From: Liolophura sinensis
Taxonomy: Eukaryota > Mollusca > Polyplacophora > Chitonida > Chitonidae
Assembly: GCF_032854445.1 (NCBI RefSeq)
Contig: NC_088305.1
Location: 7,131,606 to 7,195,605 of the forward strand
DNA: 64,000 bases
Reading direction: 5' to 3'
The first letter of the stretch is position 1. Each line of letters begins with the position of its first letter. Below, one piece after another: positions 1 through 11,300 of this stretch. Made by a program: the position numbers and the translations under genes. The notes under the pieces were generated by a model. It was not told where the DNA came from. It did no database searches and worked only from the letters and a program-made list of their open reading frames with translations.

Positions 1-980
1 TAAATATAGAAGTAGGACGAGAATGTTGGGCTGGCTCATTTGATTGGAGTTGTTCAAGACTACATTTATGTAGAGTATGTTTCAGCAGCACGTATTCTCT
101 CTGATCTGTTTCTGTACTTAAACCCAATGTAAGGGTTAATATATTCAGTACAGCTGTTGACTTTACGTTGGTATATTTGTATGTAGTACAGCCCATGTTT
201 ACCCTAGTAAATTCAACTGCCGTAATCCAGGATTCGCACGGCTTTCCCTGTAGTATAGGAGTTAGCAGCGGTATTTGGCCAGTGTCACTTCAAGCGTTAT
301 AAATATACAATACCTTCGTAAGTCGGTCTGAATTGGTTTTTGACTTGCTCAGCTCGGGCCGTGGCCAAAAATTTTTCTATTCACTGCTTTTCTTTACATA
401 TCCGCGAGCTGCTAAATAGAGAGTTCGTCACCGCTGTGTCACTGGCTTTTACTGAAACTCGAACAGAGAATGGGGACGTTTGAATGATAGACCTTTTACG
501 TCACATCAAAAATAATTCAGCCGTATCCAAGCCATGTCTACGCTCAGACCACTGCATGTCTAAATGTTGACACTGCATGTACAGAGGTCCAACGCGATAA
601 CGTAAATATGGCTCTTCACGCCGCCAGTGTTTCTTGACCCATTTTTATGAGTATTTGTTTATCCTACACACAAACAATACGTCTATTTTCAAACAGAATC
701 ACCACTTTTTCTTAAATATTTACCATTCAATCAACAAAAAAGAACAAAATCTAAGTCAGCGTGTAGAAAGAAGTAGACTGTAGTTATGCGTGACTAGTGG
801 CATAGGTTCAGTTACGCGACAAAAAAGACAATGGTGCTATGTTATACAAGCCACCATCCATTGCTTTCAATCGGTCATGATATTAGACATAGTAAAAAGT
901 TACAGGAGACAAGAAAAAAATGACCAATGTCCAGTTTAACAAGCTGCGAGGCATGGCTAATTCAGAAAGGTACATGATTC
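1..980. other. no gene seen
   Basis: AT-rich sequence without a long ORF, recognisable exon or tandem array. Upstream, 5-prime exons of the SLC28 gene could lie here or outside the window, but no acceptor-donor pair with a convincing hydrophilic N-terminus was found. Confidence 0.5.
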
Positions 981-1121
981 ATGATCAAGATAAGAAGAAC
1001 ACCACCATTATTATTATCAAGAACAACAGGGAGGACATCGGCCTCCCACAGAGCTGGAAAAACTAATAACCATATCTGGATGTCTTATGTTTATTCTCAA
1101 ATACTCTTAGTGTGTCAACAG

Positions 1122-1248
1122 CCTGCGGATGGTCGTGGGTTTCCTCCGGGCTCTGCCCGGTTTCCACCCACCATAATGCTGGCCGCTGTGGTATAAGTGA
1201 AATATTCTTGAGTACGGCGTAAAACACCAATCAAATAAAAAAATAAAC
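1122..1248 (+). repeat. SINE family 1, 5-prime truncated
   Basis: The sequence has the family body (GGATGGTCGTGGGTTTCCTC, CACCATAATGCTGGCC, AAGTGAAATATTCTTGAG) and ends in the AATCAAATAAA tail. The tRNA-like head is missing. Confidence 0.8.
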
Positions 1249-1399
1249 CAAATACTCTTAGTTTTTAATGATTGATTACTGGTGCTGTACGAGGGAGGAG
1301 GTGTACAGACTAACCTGTCTTGTGTACATAGTTTATGTAGATTTTCTTACGTGTAATTTAGAGTTTGTCTGCGTGACTGTGGGTATGGACACTATATTT

Positions 1400-1622
1400 A
1401 TTTAGTTGATTGGTGTTTTACCCCGTACTCAATGGTGGCCATTATTATTGTCTGAGGAAATTGTGTAGAGCCCGGAAAAAACCCACGACCAGCCCCAGGT
1501 TGCTGACCGACTTTTTCACTCAAAGCCGAAGAGGAAGCCGGCATGAGCTCGACTTGAACTCACAGCGATTGCATTTATGAGAAGCTCCTGAGGCATTGCT
1601 AACCCTCTGGGTCACGGAGGTG
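1400..1622 (-). repeat. SINE family 1, diverged copy
   Basis: Reverse-complement copy. It begins with TTGATTGGTGTTTTAC (tail side) and contains GACTTGAACTCACAGCGA (B-box side) and a degraded head near 1610. It is interrupted and old. Confidence 0.75.
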
Positions 1623-1629
1623 ACATGCA

Positions 1630-1684
1630 CAGCGGCATATGACTGAAAAATTGTTGAGTACGACGTTGAACCCCAAGCATGAAT
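1630..1684 (+). repeat. SINE family 2, 3-prime tail fragment
   Basis: It contains GACTGAAAAATTGTTGAG followed by TACGACGTTGAACCCCAAGC, the 3-prime end of the second SINE family. The full-length version is at 60733-61096. The short ORF over this fragment is not a gene. Confidence 0.75.
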
Positions 1685-2477
1685 ACATACAGGAGAAGCT
1701 TAAATTCATACAATCTATTGTCAGTGACCAGGCATATCGGGAGATGAAGTTAGTCGAAGGCGCAAGTGTTTTGGATGGATTTGAGAGAGTGTTAGGCCTA
1801 TCCGTTAATAACTATACTTTTCTAAAAACGGATATACAATATGAAAATACCTTTATTTGTGGTCAAGAGGGCATGTCCAGCGCTTCCTGTTCTTTGTTAA
1901 CCGTTGAACTCTTAAGCAGCTCACTGAATAGGAAAGGTGAAAGGGTATACTAGACGGAGTTCCAGTGGTCCGTGTTAAATCATGAACAATTTTCTCTCCC
2001 GGAATATGACTTGACCCTTGCCTACCTCACGGATCACATTTAATTCTTAGTGGTGTTTAATGTCACAGACAATTGTCTGTCACTCCTACGATGGCGGTCA
2101 GTTGTACGGATAGATGTAGCTTGAGTGCCTGCAGTTGTAGTGAGAGAAGAGCATTTCACTGCGGTGTAATATTTGATTATCAACCCAGCCTTCAAAATGT
2201 CTGCCAGAATGATTAATGGCTGTAGCAGTGGCTCTTTCTTATGGCCATAGATTTTCACCCAACAAAGTGAACAATCCTTTCTTATCGAAAGTGAATGTAA
2301 TATAACTATTGTAAGAAAAATAAAGCCATTTCATGATAGTAAAATACATAAAAAATTAACTACGCCCTTTAAAGAATCTTATAGATTGAAACAGGGTCAG
2401 TAGGCCTCTGAAAAGTCAGATCACAGGTTCGAGTCCAACCCTCGTCCGCTATTTCGGCTGCGGCTTTTAGTCAGAAG

Positions 2478-3150
2478 AGTGCTGCTTTATTTCGGGCACT
2501 CCAGTGCTGCTTCATTTCGGGCACTCCGGTGCTGCTTCGTTTCGGGCACTCCGGTGCTGCTTCATTTCGGGCAATCCGGTGCTGCTTCGTTTCGGGCACT
2601 CCGGTGCTGCTTACTTTCGGGCACTCCGGTGCTGCTTCATTTCGGGCACTCCGGTGCTGCTTCATTTCGGGCACTCCGGTGCTGCTTCCTTGCGGGCACT
2701 CCGGTGCTGCTTCCTTTCGGGCACTCCGGTGCTGCTTCCTTTCGGGCACTCCACTGCTTCCTTTCTGGTACTCCGGTGCTGCTTCATTTCGGGTACTCCG
2801 GTGCTGCTTCATTTCGCGCACTCCGATGTTGCTTCCTTGCGGGCACTCCGGTGCTGCTTCCTTGCGGGCACTCCGGTGCTGCTTCCTTTCGGACACTCCT
2901 GTGCTGCTTCCTTTCGAGCACTCCGGTTTTGCTTCCTTTGGGACACTCCTGTGCTGCTTCCTTTCGGGCACTCCGGTTTTGCTTCCTTTCGGACACTCCT
3001 GTGCTGCTTCATTTCGGGCACTCCGGTACTGCTTCCTTTCGGGCACTCCGGTGATGCTTCCTTTCGGGCACTCCGGTGCTGCTTCATTTCGGGCACTCCG
3101 GTGCTGCTTCCTTTTATGCAGTCTGGTGCTGCTTCATTTCGGGCACTCCG
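2478..3150. repeat. 25-bp minisatellite, about 27 copies
   Basis: The unit is approximately GGTGCTGCTTC plus ATTTCGGGCACTCC, with scattered substitutions. The unit is not a multiple of three and lacks stops on either strand, so five or more overlapping ORFs run across it. They share the repeat and should not be read as proteins. Confidence 0.95.
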
Positions 3151-3189
3151 CTTTCCTTACCCGGTAAATCCGCCGTATGTTGTGTAAGT

Positions 3190-4560
3190 GAAGTATCGTC
3201 ACTGCGGCGTTAATCATAAATGTCCTGCATCAACCAGATGACATATTTATCTACCACACAACTTATTTACATAAGTGTGCACGCTGATGACTCATTCGAA
3301 TTATGTAAATGATAGCTAACACCGCAGCATTGACTCTTATTCAAATCATGATCAGCTTCTATATATTTGGCTAGTTATTGAGCCCGACGCATATTGCTAG
3401 TCGTTTAGTGATTTATTCACTAGTAATGCATTTGTTAAATGTTTATTGTACTTGTGTGCCATTTCTTTTGTACATGTTTGAAAATCTGCCTGTGCGAAAA
3501 ATCTTTCTACATACAATCATATATGAATTTATTCATACATGTACAGAATTCCCTATATGTACAAACATTTATACTTGTGTGGAAATTGGACATTATGTAC
3601 TACACAATTCGGCTGTACCTCTATAATGAATACCGAAACGACTTGCCACATAAGCATGGTCAACCTTCTTGTCTCGAATTGATAACTTTAAACAGTCATA
3701 TGCTGCCAGGCACGAGCGCTTCACGAAAATATATAGATACTTTTTTGTAACGTTTCTCGTAAATGTCTTCGCCTTCTGGCGTTTGAATCTGAAGAACGGA
3801 AAATGATTACGATAAATATGGATTAACGAACTTACTAGAAGTTGTAGCGCTCAAAAGTTTTGATTTAGAGACCATTGAAATTACTGAACTTCAAAACTCA
3901 AATTTTTTTTTTCGCTATATCTCAAAAAGTTGCAATCATAGAGAAAAAAGTTATATCAAAATTCAATACTTTGTTGACATCATATGTTGAACCAATGACG
4001 AGCTCCTAATGAGCTTCTAATTCAGCGGATTTTAATGTCATTTCGAATTTTATGTGAGTAGTATATGTGCATATACAATTTCAGAGAGATCTGTTCATTG
4101 GTTCTTGAGAAGGAGATGTTTACACGTTTTGCTCGAAATCCAATATGAGCTGTAAAATAATAACTGAGCTAGAAACAAAAAAAGTCAAAACTTTAAATGA
4201 TAACATCCGCGAAAAGTTAACCGTCAAATTTCAAACAGCTACGATTTGTTGTTTTCTAGAAAAACGGCAAACAGCACCGTCCAAAAAGATTCTTCAATCG
4301 TCTCAACAAAAGCAATAGGCTTAAAGCTGAGATACATAATAACAACCATGTGTTTTAAAAAGAGACAGGCTGGTTGCTTCCCAGGTGTTCTTATCAACAG
4401 TTAAGTTCTCGTATGCGTCTGGACGCCTTCAAATAATTACGTATAAGTAGCTATCGAAAACGCCAAGCAAGTACTTAGACATGGATCAAGCCTACCAGTG
4501 TATACTCTACAAGAATTGGAATGCACGGAGCTATTTTATATTGTTTTCTCTCAGTGTTAA
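3190..4560. other. no gene seen
   Basis: AT-rich sequence with short ORFs only. The ORF near 3378-3750 is hydrophobic by base composition and has no splice sites or motifs that support it. Confidence 0.5.
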
Positions 4561-4566
4561 ATGAAA

Positions 4567-4869
4567 CGTTAGCTCAACAATTAGGGTCAGTATTCATTAC
4601 CAATTGTGGCTTCAATTTCCACCAGATTTTCGCATTTTAGGGTAATCATCCAAAAGCTATGGCAACGTGAAAACAGAGTGATCACTAATCACAATTCACG
4701 CTCTTCATGATGCTAACTGCGGAAACACTGATTGCTGTGAACTGTGATTACGGCCCACTCTGTTTTCACGTTGCCATAGCTCCTGGATTATTGCCCTAAA
4801 ATGGGAAAATCTGGTGGAAATTAAAACCACAGTTGATTTTGAATACTTATTATATTTGCTGAGTTAAAC
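4567..4869. mobile_element. foldback (MITE-like) element
   Basis: Two arms of about 112 bp (about 4567-4678 and 4757-4869) are inverted complements. Both carry the GCTATGGCAACGTGAAAACA block and the TTTCCACCAGATTTT block, separated by a loop of about 75 bp that is itself partly inverted (AATCACAATTCAC against GTGAACTGTGATT). There is no ORF inside. It ends about 110 bp before the first SLC28 exon. Confidence 0.8.
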
Positions 4870-4979
4870 CAGTATTTAATACTAAGTAAAAAACAATTTG
4901 AAATTGCTTGGTGCATTTGTATTTTTGTCGAGTATACGTAACAATGCTGATGTCATTTTCCTGTGGTTTGTTTTTGCAG

Positions 4980-5386
4980 ATCGGCTCAAGCCATTTTGAA
5001 ATAGAACCCGTCACTAACGGTCACCCACAAAACCTTTCGACTGGAAATGCTGCAAATAGAAGCGGTTATTCACGTACAGTACAGATTATACAGACCTCGG
5101 TCAGAAATTTCTACGATCGTCACGAGGATCCGTTTTGGATGGCTTTCAAAGTCGTACTTGCTATTCTTTATTTCATTTACTTTGGCTTTGCCTTGGCCTA
5201 TAGTTTCGGGGACGAGGGTTCCATCCGTCTTCTCGTGGTGACAATACTCGTCACTGTTTTCATTATTACTAGAATTGTTTGTGGACTGTGTGGAGATGGA
5301 TGCATGTTACCTTATCGGAGAATCAAAAACATGGTGAAATCAATGTCACCGTCACAAAAAAAGAAATATGCCCGGTTTATGACATG
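4980..5386 (+). CDS. SLC28A3: SLC28 exon 1 in window (residues 1-135)
   Basis: The acceptor follows TTTTTGCAG and the donor is GTAAGC. The exon holds a hydrophilic cytoplasmic stretch and the first two predicted helices (about AFKVVLAILYFIYFGFALAY and LLVVTILVTVFIITRIV). It ends with two bases of a Trp codon. No in-frame ATG precedes the conserved region, so an upstream exon must supply the start. Confidence 0.93.
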
Positions 5387-8300
5387 GTAAGCTGTTTCTT
5401 CTTCTTATGACGGTAGTTCGTTGGTCACTCATTCTCAATGCTTATTCTAATACTACACTTTTGCGCAATGAGTTTGGTATCTGAGTTTGAAATACCTACC
5501 TACCATTCCTAAATATATCAGGTGACAATTCAAGTCCAACCCTCAGTGGCTCCCTCTCCGCCCAGATGTGGCAGTTCAAGTCCAGCCCAAAGTGGCTCCC
5601 TCTCCGCCCAGAGGTGGCAGTTCAAGTCCAGCCCAAAGTGGCTTCCTCTCCGGTCGGAGATGGCAATTCATGTCCAGCTCATGGTGGCTTCATCTCTAAC
5701 CGGATGTGACAATTCAAGTCCATGAATTGCTCATGGCAGCTTCCTCTCTGGTCGTACGTGGGATGGGCCGCCAGCAATTCGCGGATGATTGTGGGTTTCC
5801 CCCGAGCTCTGCCTGGTTCCTCCCACCACAATCCTGTCCGCCGTAGTATAAGTGAAATATCCTTGAGTACGGCGTAAAACAAAAATTAAATATTTATTTA
5901 TTTATTTGATTTGATTGGACCTTCTTACTTACCGTCGGAGAGAAAGCCAGACCAATCAAATACATAAATGAAGATAACAATTTATAAATGTTCGCGAATG
6001 CACCTTCAACCCTGTTGAACCCTGTTGGGTCATGGCTATTTGACATAATTAAACTTGCCGCGCTTGCTAATGTATTACAGTCACTATCAATAGGAGTACG
6101 ATCTCTGCTGTTTACATTTGGTCTTGTGTTGCTATTGGTTTCATTCCATAAACCACCTCCTTGTAGCACGACGAACCCTATGTCTTATAATAGCACTGTA
6201 CTGCGTCAATGTGGAATCATGCAGGGCACGTTAAAGCCGTCGTAAATCACTTAACAGGTTGCTGTACACGAGGTGCGGGTTCAAACCCTACCTTTGACAG
6301 AATTTGTACATTTCCCTGCCCTCACTGTTCGTGGGACCTGGGTCAGCTACGTTCGGCGGACAAAGTCTACAATAAAAAAAACTGTTAAATTTAACAGAAA
6401 GTCTGTTGTCTGAGTGATGCTAGAATGTGCTGTGCTATTGCAGCAGATTATTCTGTTAAATATAACAAACAAATTCTATTAATTCAACATATAGATTCTG
6501 TGAGACTGGTAGGATATTATTTTGAAAATGACACAGTATTGTGTGATAATAACAAAAAAAAAATCTAGCATAACCGAGAAAACAGAATTTCCCTTAATTT
6601 TTCCAGGGTAACGTTCACTGAAGACCAGTATAGTGTGTGTATATCTTCACATGTACAGTGGTTCGTCCCTTTCCTGAAAAATTCTTGAGTATGGCTTAAA
6701 AACAAGAGGGGGCCCCCGTGGCTCAGTCGGTTAGCGCGCTAGCGCAGCGTAATGACCCAGGAGCCTCTCACCAATGCGGTCGCTGTGAGTTCAAGTCCAG
6801 CTCATGCTGGCTTCCTCTCCGGCCGTAAGTGGGAAGGTCTGCCAGCAACCTGCGGATGGTCGTGGGTTTCCTCCCTAGATCGAGGGAATTTAAACATATC
6901 AATCACTTGATACAGGACTGATGTTTTCTTTCTTTTATCTACATGTTCAGGTTCTACATCTTCTTCATGATTGGCTATTTCGCATTCATTGTGATCTGGG
7001 TCATCGTAGACGTGGGTCTGAAGAACCCCGAAAATCTGCTCTCCGCCGCAGGGGTTGCCATCTTCATCCTCCTCTTCTACATATTCTCCTATAACCCAGC
7101 TGCGGTAAGAACACCACAGGGGATAATATTATTAACAGAGAAAGGAACACTCAGATTTCAACTACCAATTTATTTGGGACGTTGGATGTTTTCTTTTTTA
7201 CATATATATATACTTTTGTTATGTATTTGATTGGTGTTTTACGCTGTATACAAGAATATTTCACTTACACAACTTCGGCCAACATGATGGTGGGAGGAAC
7301 CCACGAAGGACCTTCCCACGTAGGGCCGGAGAGAAAGCCAGCATAAGTTGACCTTGAACTCTTAGCAGCTGCATTGATCTGTCCAGTAAATACTATGCCA
7401 TGTGTAAACTGCAAGGTGGACGTTATTGGATCATATTTATTGTCAGTGGAATATTGATACATTATACGAAAAAAATATTCACCCAGTCAATAAATTTGGC
7501 TTTTAGGTGACGTGGCGCCCTGTCCTATGGGGAATGTACATCCAGTTTGCCTTCGCACTGCTCATATTGCGCTGGGAAGTCGGCTTCCAGGCATTCAAAT
7601 GGTTAGGGGATCGCATTCAGGAATTCCTTGCTCATACAGATGCTGGGGCTATATTTGTGTTTGGAGATTCCTACATGAACCATTTCTTCGCATTCAAGGC
7701 AAGTCTTATTCAACTGTGTGCACTAAGTTTGACTTAATCTTTCAGAAATCAGTTTTACTGGCGTTTGTAGTGATGATGATCAGTATACAGCTGGGAGGAA
7801 TTTGCTTATTATTTGTTGGTTTTTTTTTTTTTTTTTTGGTTTATTTGTTCATTATTTTTACATACCCGTATTGTATTAATATTATCATACCTGGCAAACA
7901 CATATCATACCTGACAAACATTACCATACCTGGCTGGTGTTACCACACCTGACAAACATTACCATACCTGGCTGGCGTTACCACACCTGACAAACATTAT
8001 CATACCTGGCAAACATTACCATACCTGGCTGGTGTTAACACAACTGACAAACATTATCATACCTGGCAAACATTATCATACCTGGCAAACATTATCGTAC
8101 CTGGCAAACATTATCGTTCCTAGAAAACATTGTCATACCTGACAAACATTTCCATATCTGACAAACATTACCATACCTGACAAACATTATCGTTCCTGGA
8201 AACATTATCGTCCCTGGCAGACATTATCATGCCTGACAAACATTATCATGCCTCGCAAACATTGTCATACCTGGCAAACATTACCACACATGGGAAACAG

Positions 8301-11300
8301 TATCATAGCTGGCAATTATTACCATACCTGGCAATCATTTTCATACCTGGCAAACGTTATCATACCTGACACACATTATAATCTATAACATGGTATAATC
8401 CAACACTTAGTTCAAATTAAGTCTTTTCGGTAAATGTTGTATAGAAGTTCGTACTTTAACATTATGCTACAACTCGGGACGTAACAAGTCATTCACATTA
8501 ATCAGGAATTAACACTTATCATTTGATTTTTTGTATTTGATTGGTGTTTTACGCTGTACTCGAGAATATTTCACTTGTACGACGGGGGCCAGCATTATGG
8601 TGGGAGGAAACTGGACACAGCCAGCGGAAAATCCACGACCATTTGCAGGTTACTGGTAACCGTTCCCGCGTACGGCCGGAGTTGTAGGCAGTATAAACTG
8701 AACTTGAAGACAGCATAAGCTGTACTTGAAGACAGCATAAGCTGGACTTGAACTCACAAAGATATTTTATTATGTCTTGTTTGACATTTTATTACATAGC
8801 ATTGCTGAGAGGCTCCTGGGCCATTGCACGGCGCTGGCACGTTAACCATGTGGGCCACAGACCCCCCCCCCCCCCTCCCTCCAAACACACACACAATCAC
8901 CCCTCCCCCTTACCATTTGAACAGAAAACGTTAACAGTTTTGCATTGTTCTGAAATGCCAAGCCAAGCCAATCCAAAATCTACTTTCACGTGTCTTTCTG
9001 CACTCTTGTTTCAGGTGTTGCCCGTGATTGTATTTTTCAGCACGATGATGTCTATCCTGTACTACTGGGGCGTCATGCAGTTTGTCATCCGCCATATTGC
9101 CAGAGTGCTCGCATTCGCGCTGGGCACGTCGCCGGCCGAGTCGCTAAACGCTGCGGGCAACATCTTCATCGGCCAGGTCAGTCTGTTGATTACATTAGTT
9201 CAAATAACATACATTATCCCGCATAAGACAAAATACTCCGCTTTTGATTGGACAACAACGGTCACGTGGAGAACGTGTATATCCATCAGTCGACTCCACA
9301 TGCATATGTAACGAGGTTGTCTCCCTTTGCACGGGTGTGACAACATGATGTTGCTAAAGCGGTAGATCGACTTTCTCCACTGAATTGATGAAACTATGCA
9401 CGATAAATTACTAACACGGTTAATCAGTGATAAAACAGGGAAATACATGATTTTAGTAACCCTCATATTGGACTTAGCTGTCCAATAGTAGGGTTTCTGA
9501 CTATCCTGTCACTGAGTAGCCATGTAACAAATACTTGTACTTTACATTTGGCAAACTACAATTTTATTGTGGCTCATCGGTAAGTTGCAACCGTATAAGG
9601 TAACCTGTCTTCACTGGGCTTCATATATGATCACAATAGAGAGTGTCAACTGTGTCTTGCTACAGTTTGATAATCATCGCAATCAGGGGAATCGTGGAAA
9701 TCTCCTGTCCGGAAATGCTAGTGAACTCCGCTTTCGGATGATGTCATGATTGCAACGTTGAAATTTAACCCGATCAACACTTATATTGAATTCAAATGAT
9801 TCATTTAGTATTCGAGTACCTGATAAACATCACTGATTCACACCGGAAACTCTGGTTTTCTTCACTCATGAATCTGACCATCGTCATTTAGTGAAAACAC
9901 AGCAACGGTGCCTAACGCCATTAATTCTCTCTCATTCTCTCGCTTTCTTTCCGCGGAATACATTATGCAAATTGGCATAGCTGCCCGAAAGGTCCTTTTC
10001 TAAAGCAGTGTCTGTGGGGCTATGATTTGGTCTTTATTTTGATTGTGTGTTTCATTTTGGTTTTCTCAGACCGAGGCCCCGCTCATGATTCGTCCCTTCC
10101 TAAAAAAGCTGACGAATTCCGAGCTTCATGCCGTCATGACAGGCGGCTTCGCTACCATCGCTGGGTCGGTCATGGCTGCGTACATCAGTTACGGGGTAAG
10201 TACACGTACTCTTACAGGATGATGTGACCCTTGATGGCGGTGTCGTACAGACCCTCGCTGGCGGTGTCGTACAGACGGCTTGTAGGCGGCTTGTTCGAAT
10301 CGAGCTTGGCTGGGATTTGACCTGAGGATTCAAACAACATTTGTCAAGATATGAATCAAAGTTTATCACAAAAATACTCTCCAGTGCTATCAATATTGCT
10401 GGGAAACCAACATGTCACAACATCACCACAACATGTCATTCTTTGCAAGGAACAGAACTGGTGGACTTTTGCTTCATTAGTGGGATGTTGGACACAAAAC
10501 CTGGATCACACCAATGCACATGTAAACGTTTTATGAATTTACAAACAATATTTGAATTCACCATTGATATTAATATTTGTAATTTGATGATAAAATGGTA
10601 TTATTTTAATTGATTCTTATTCAGTTTGGTAATTTTTCCCTGTATCAGCATTGATATTCTGCCTTTTCGATCGTCTGGTGTTAGAGTGTAGCCATGTTTG
10701 GTAAATAAACATTTACATAGTGGATTTATGCGTCATTTTATGAGACAAAAATAAAACCATTTAATTCCGTCACGTGAAGGTACCAGCCAACCATCTGATT
10801 GCTGCGTCCGTCATGTCAGCGCCGGCAGCTCTGGCCATGAGTAAGCTGTTTTACCCTCAGATAGAGGAGGTCCAGGCCGACGGCGACGACGTGTACAACA
10901 TGGCGGAATCGTAAGTGTACCTGACGTTGTATCCCCAGCTCCTTGGAGGAATCATTAGTGTACATGTTATTGTATCCCCAGCTCCTTGAGGGATTTATTA
11001 GTGTACCTGAGGTTGTGTCTCGAACAGATCGGGAAAATCATTATTGTACATGTGGCTGTATCCCGAACTGCTTGGAGGAGTCGTTAGTGTACATGTGATC
11101 CACAGCTCCTTGAAGGGTTTATTAGTGTACCTGAGGTTGTGTCCCGAAATCCTTGGGGAAATCATTACTGTACATGTTGTTATATCTCCAACTCCTTGGG
11201 GGAATTATTAGTGTACGCGTGGTTATCTCTCCAACTCCTTGGGGGAATCATTAGTGCACATGTGATTGTATCCCCAGCTCCTTGGGGGAATCATTAGTGT

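Noticed and set aside
1639-1953. 104-residue ORF beginning [13 protein letters not shown]
   Set aside because: Its start is the 3-prime tail of SINE family 2; the same peptide start recurs on the minus strand at 60785.
2471-3187. Several 70-227 residue ORFs on both strands
   Set aside because: All are readings of one 25-bp minisatellite that lacks stops.
7885-8375. CRISPR-like array
   Set aside because: Short degenerate repeats without unique spacers of constant length, in an animal intron.
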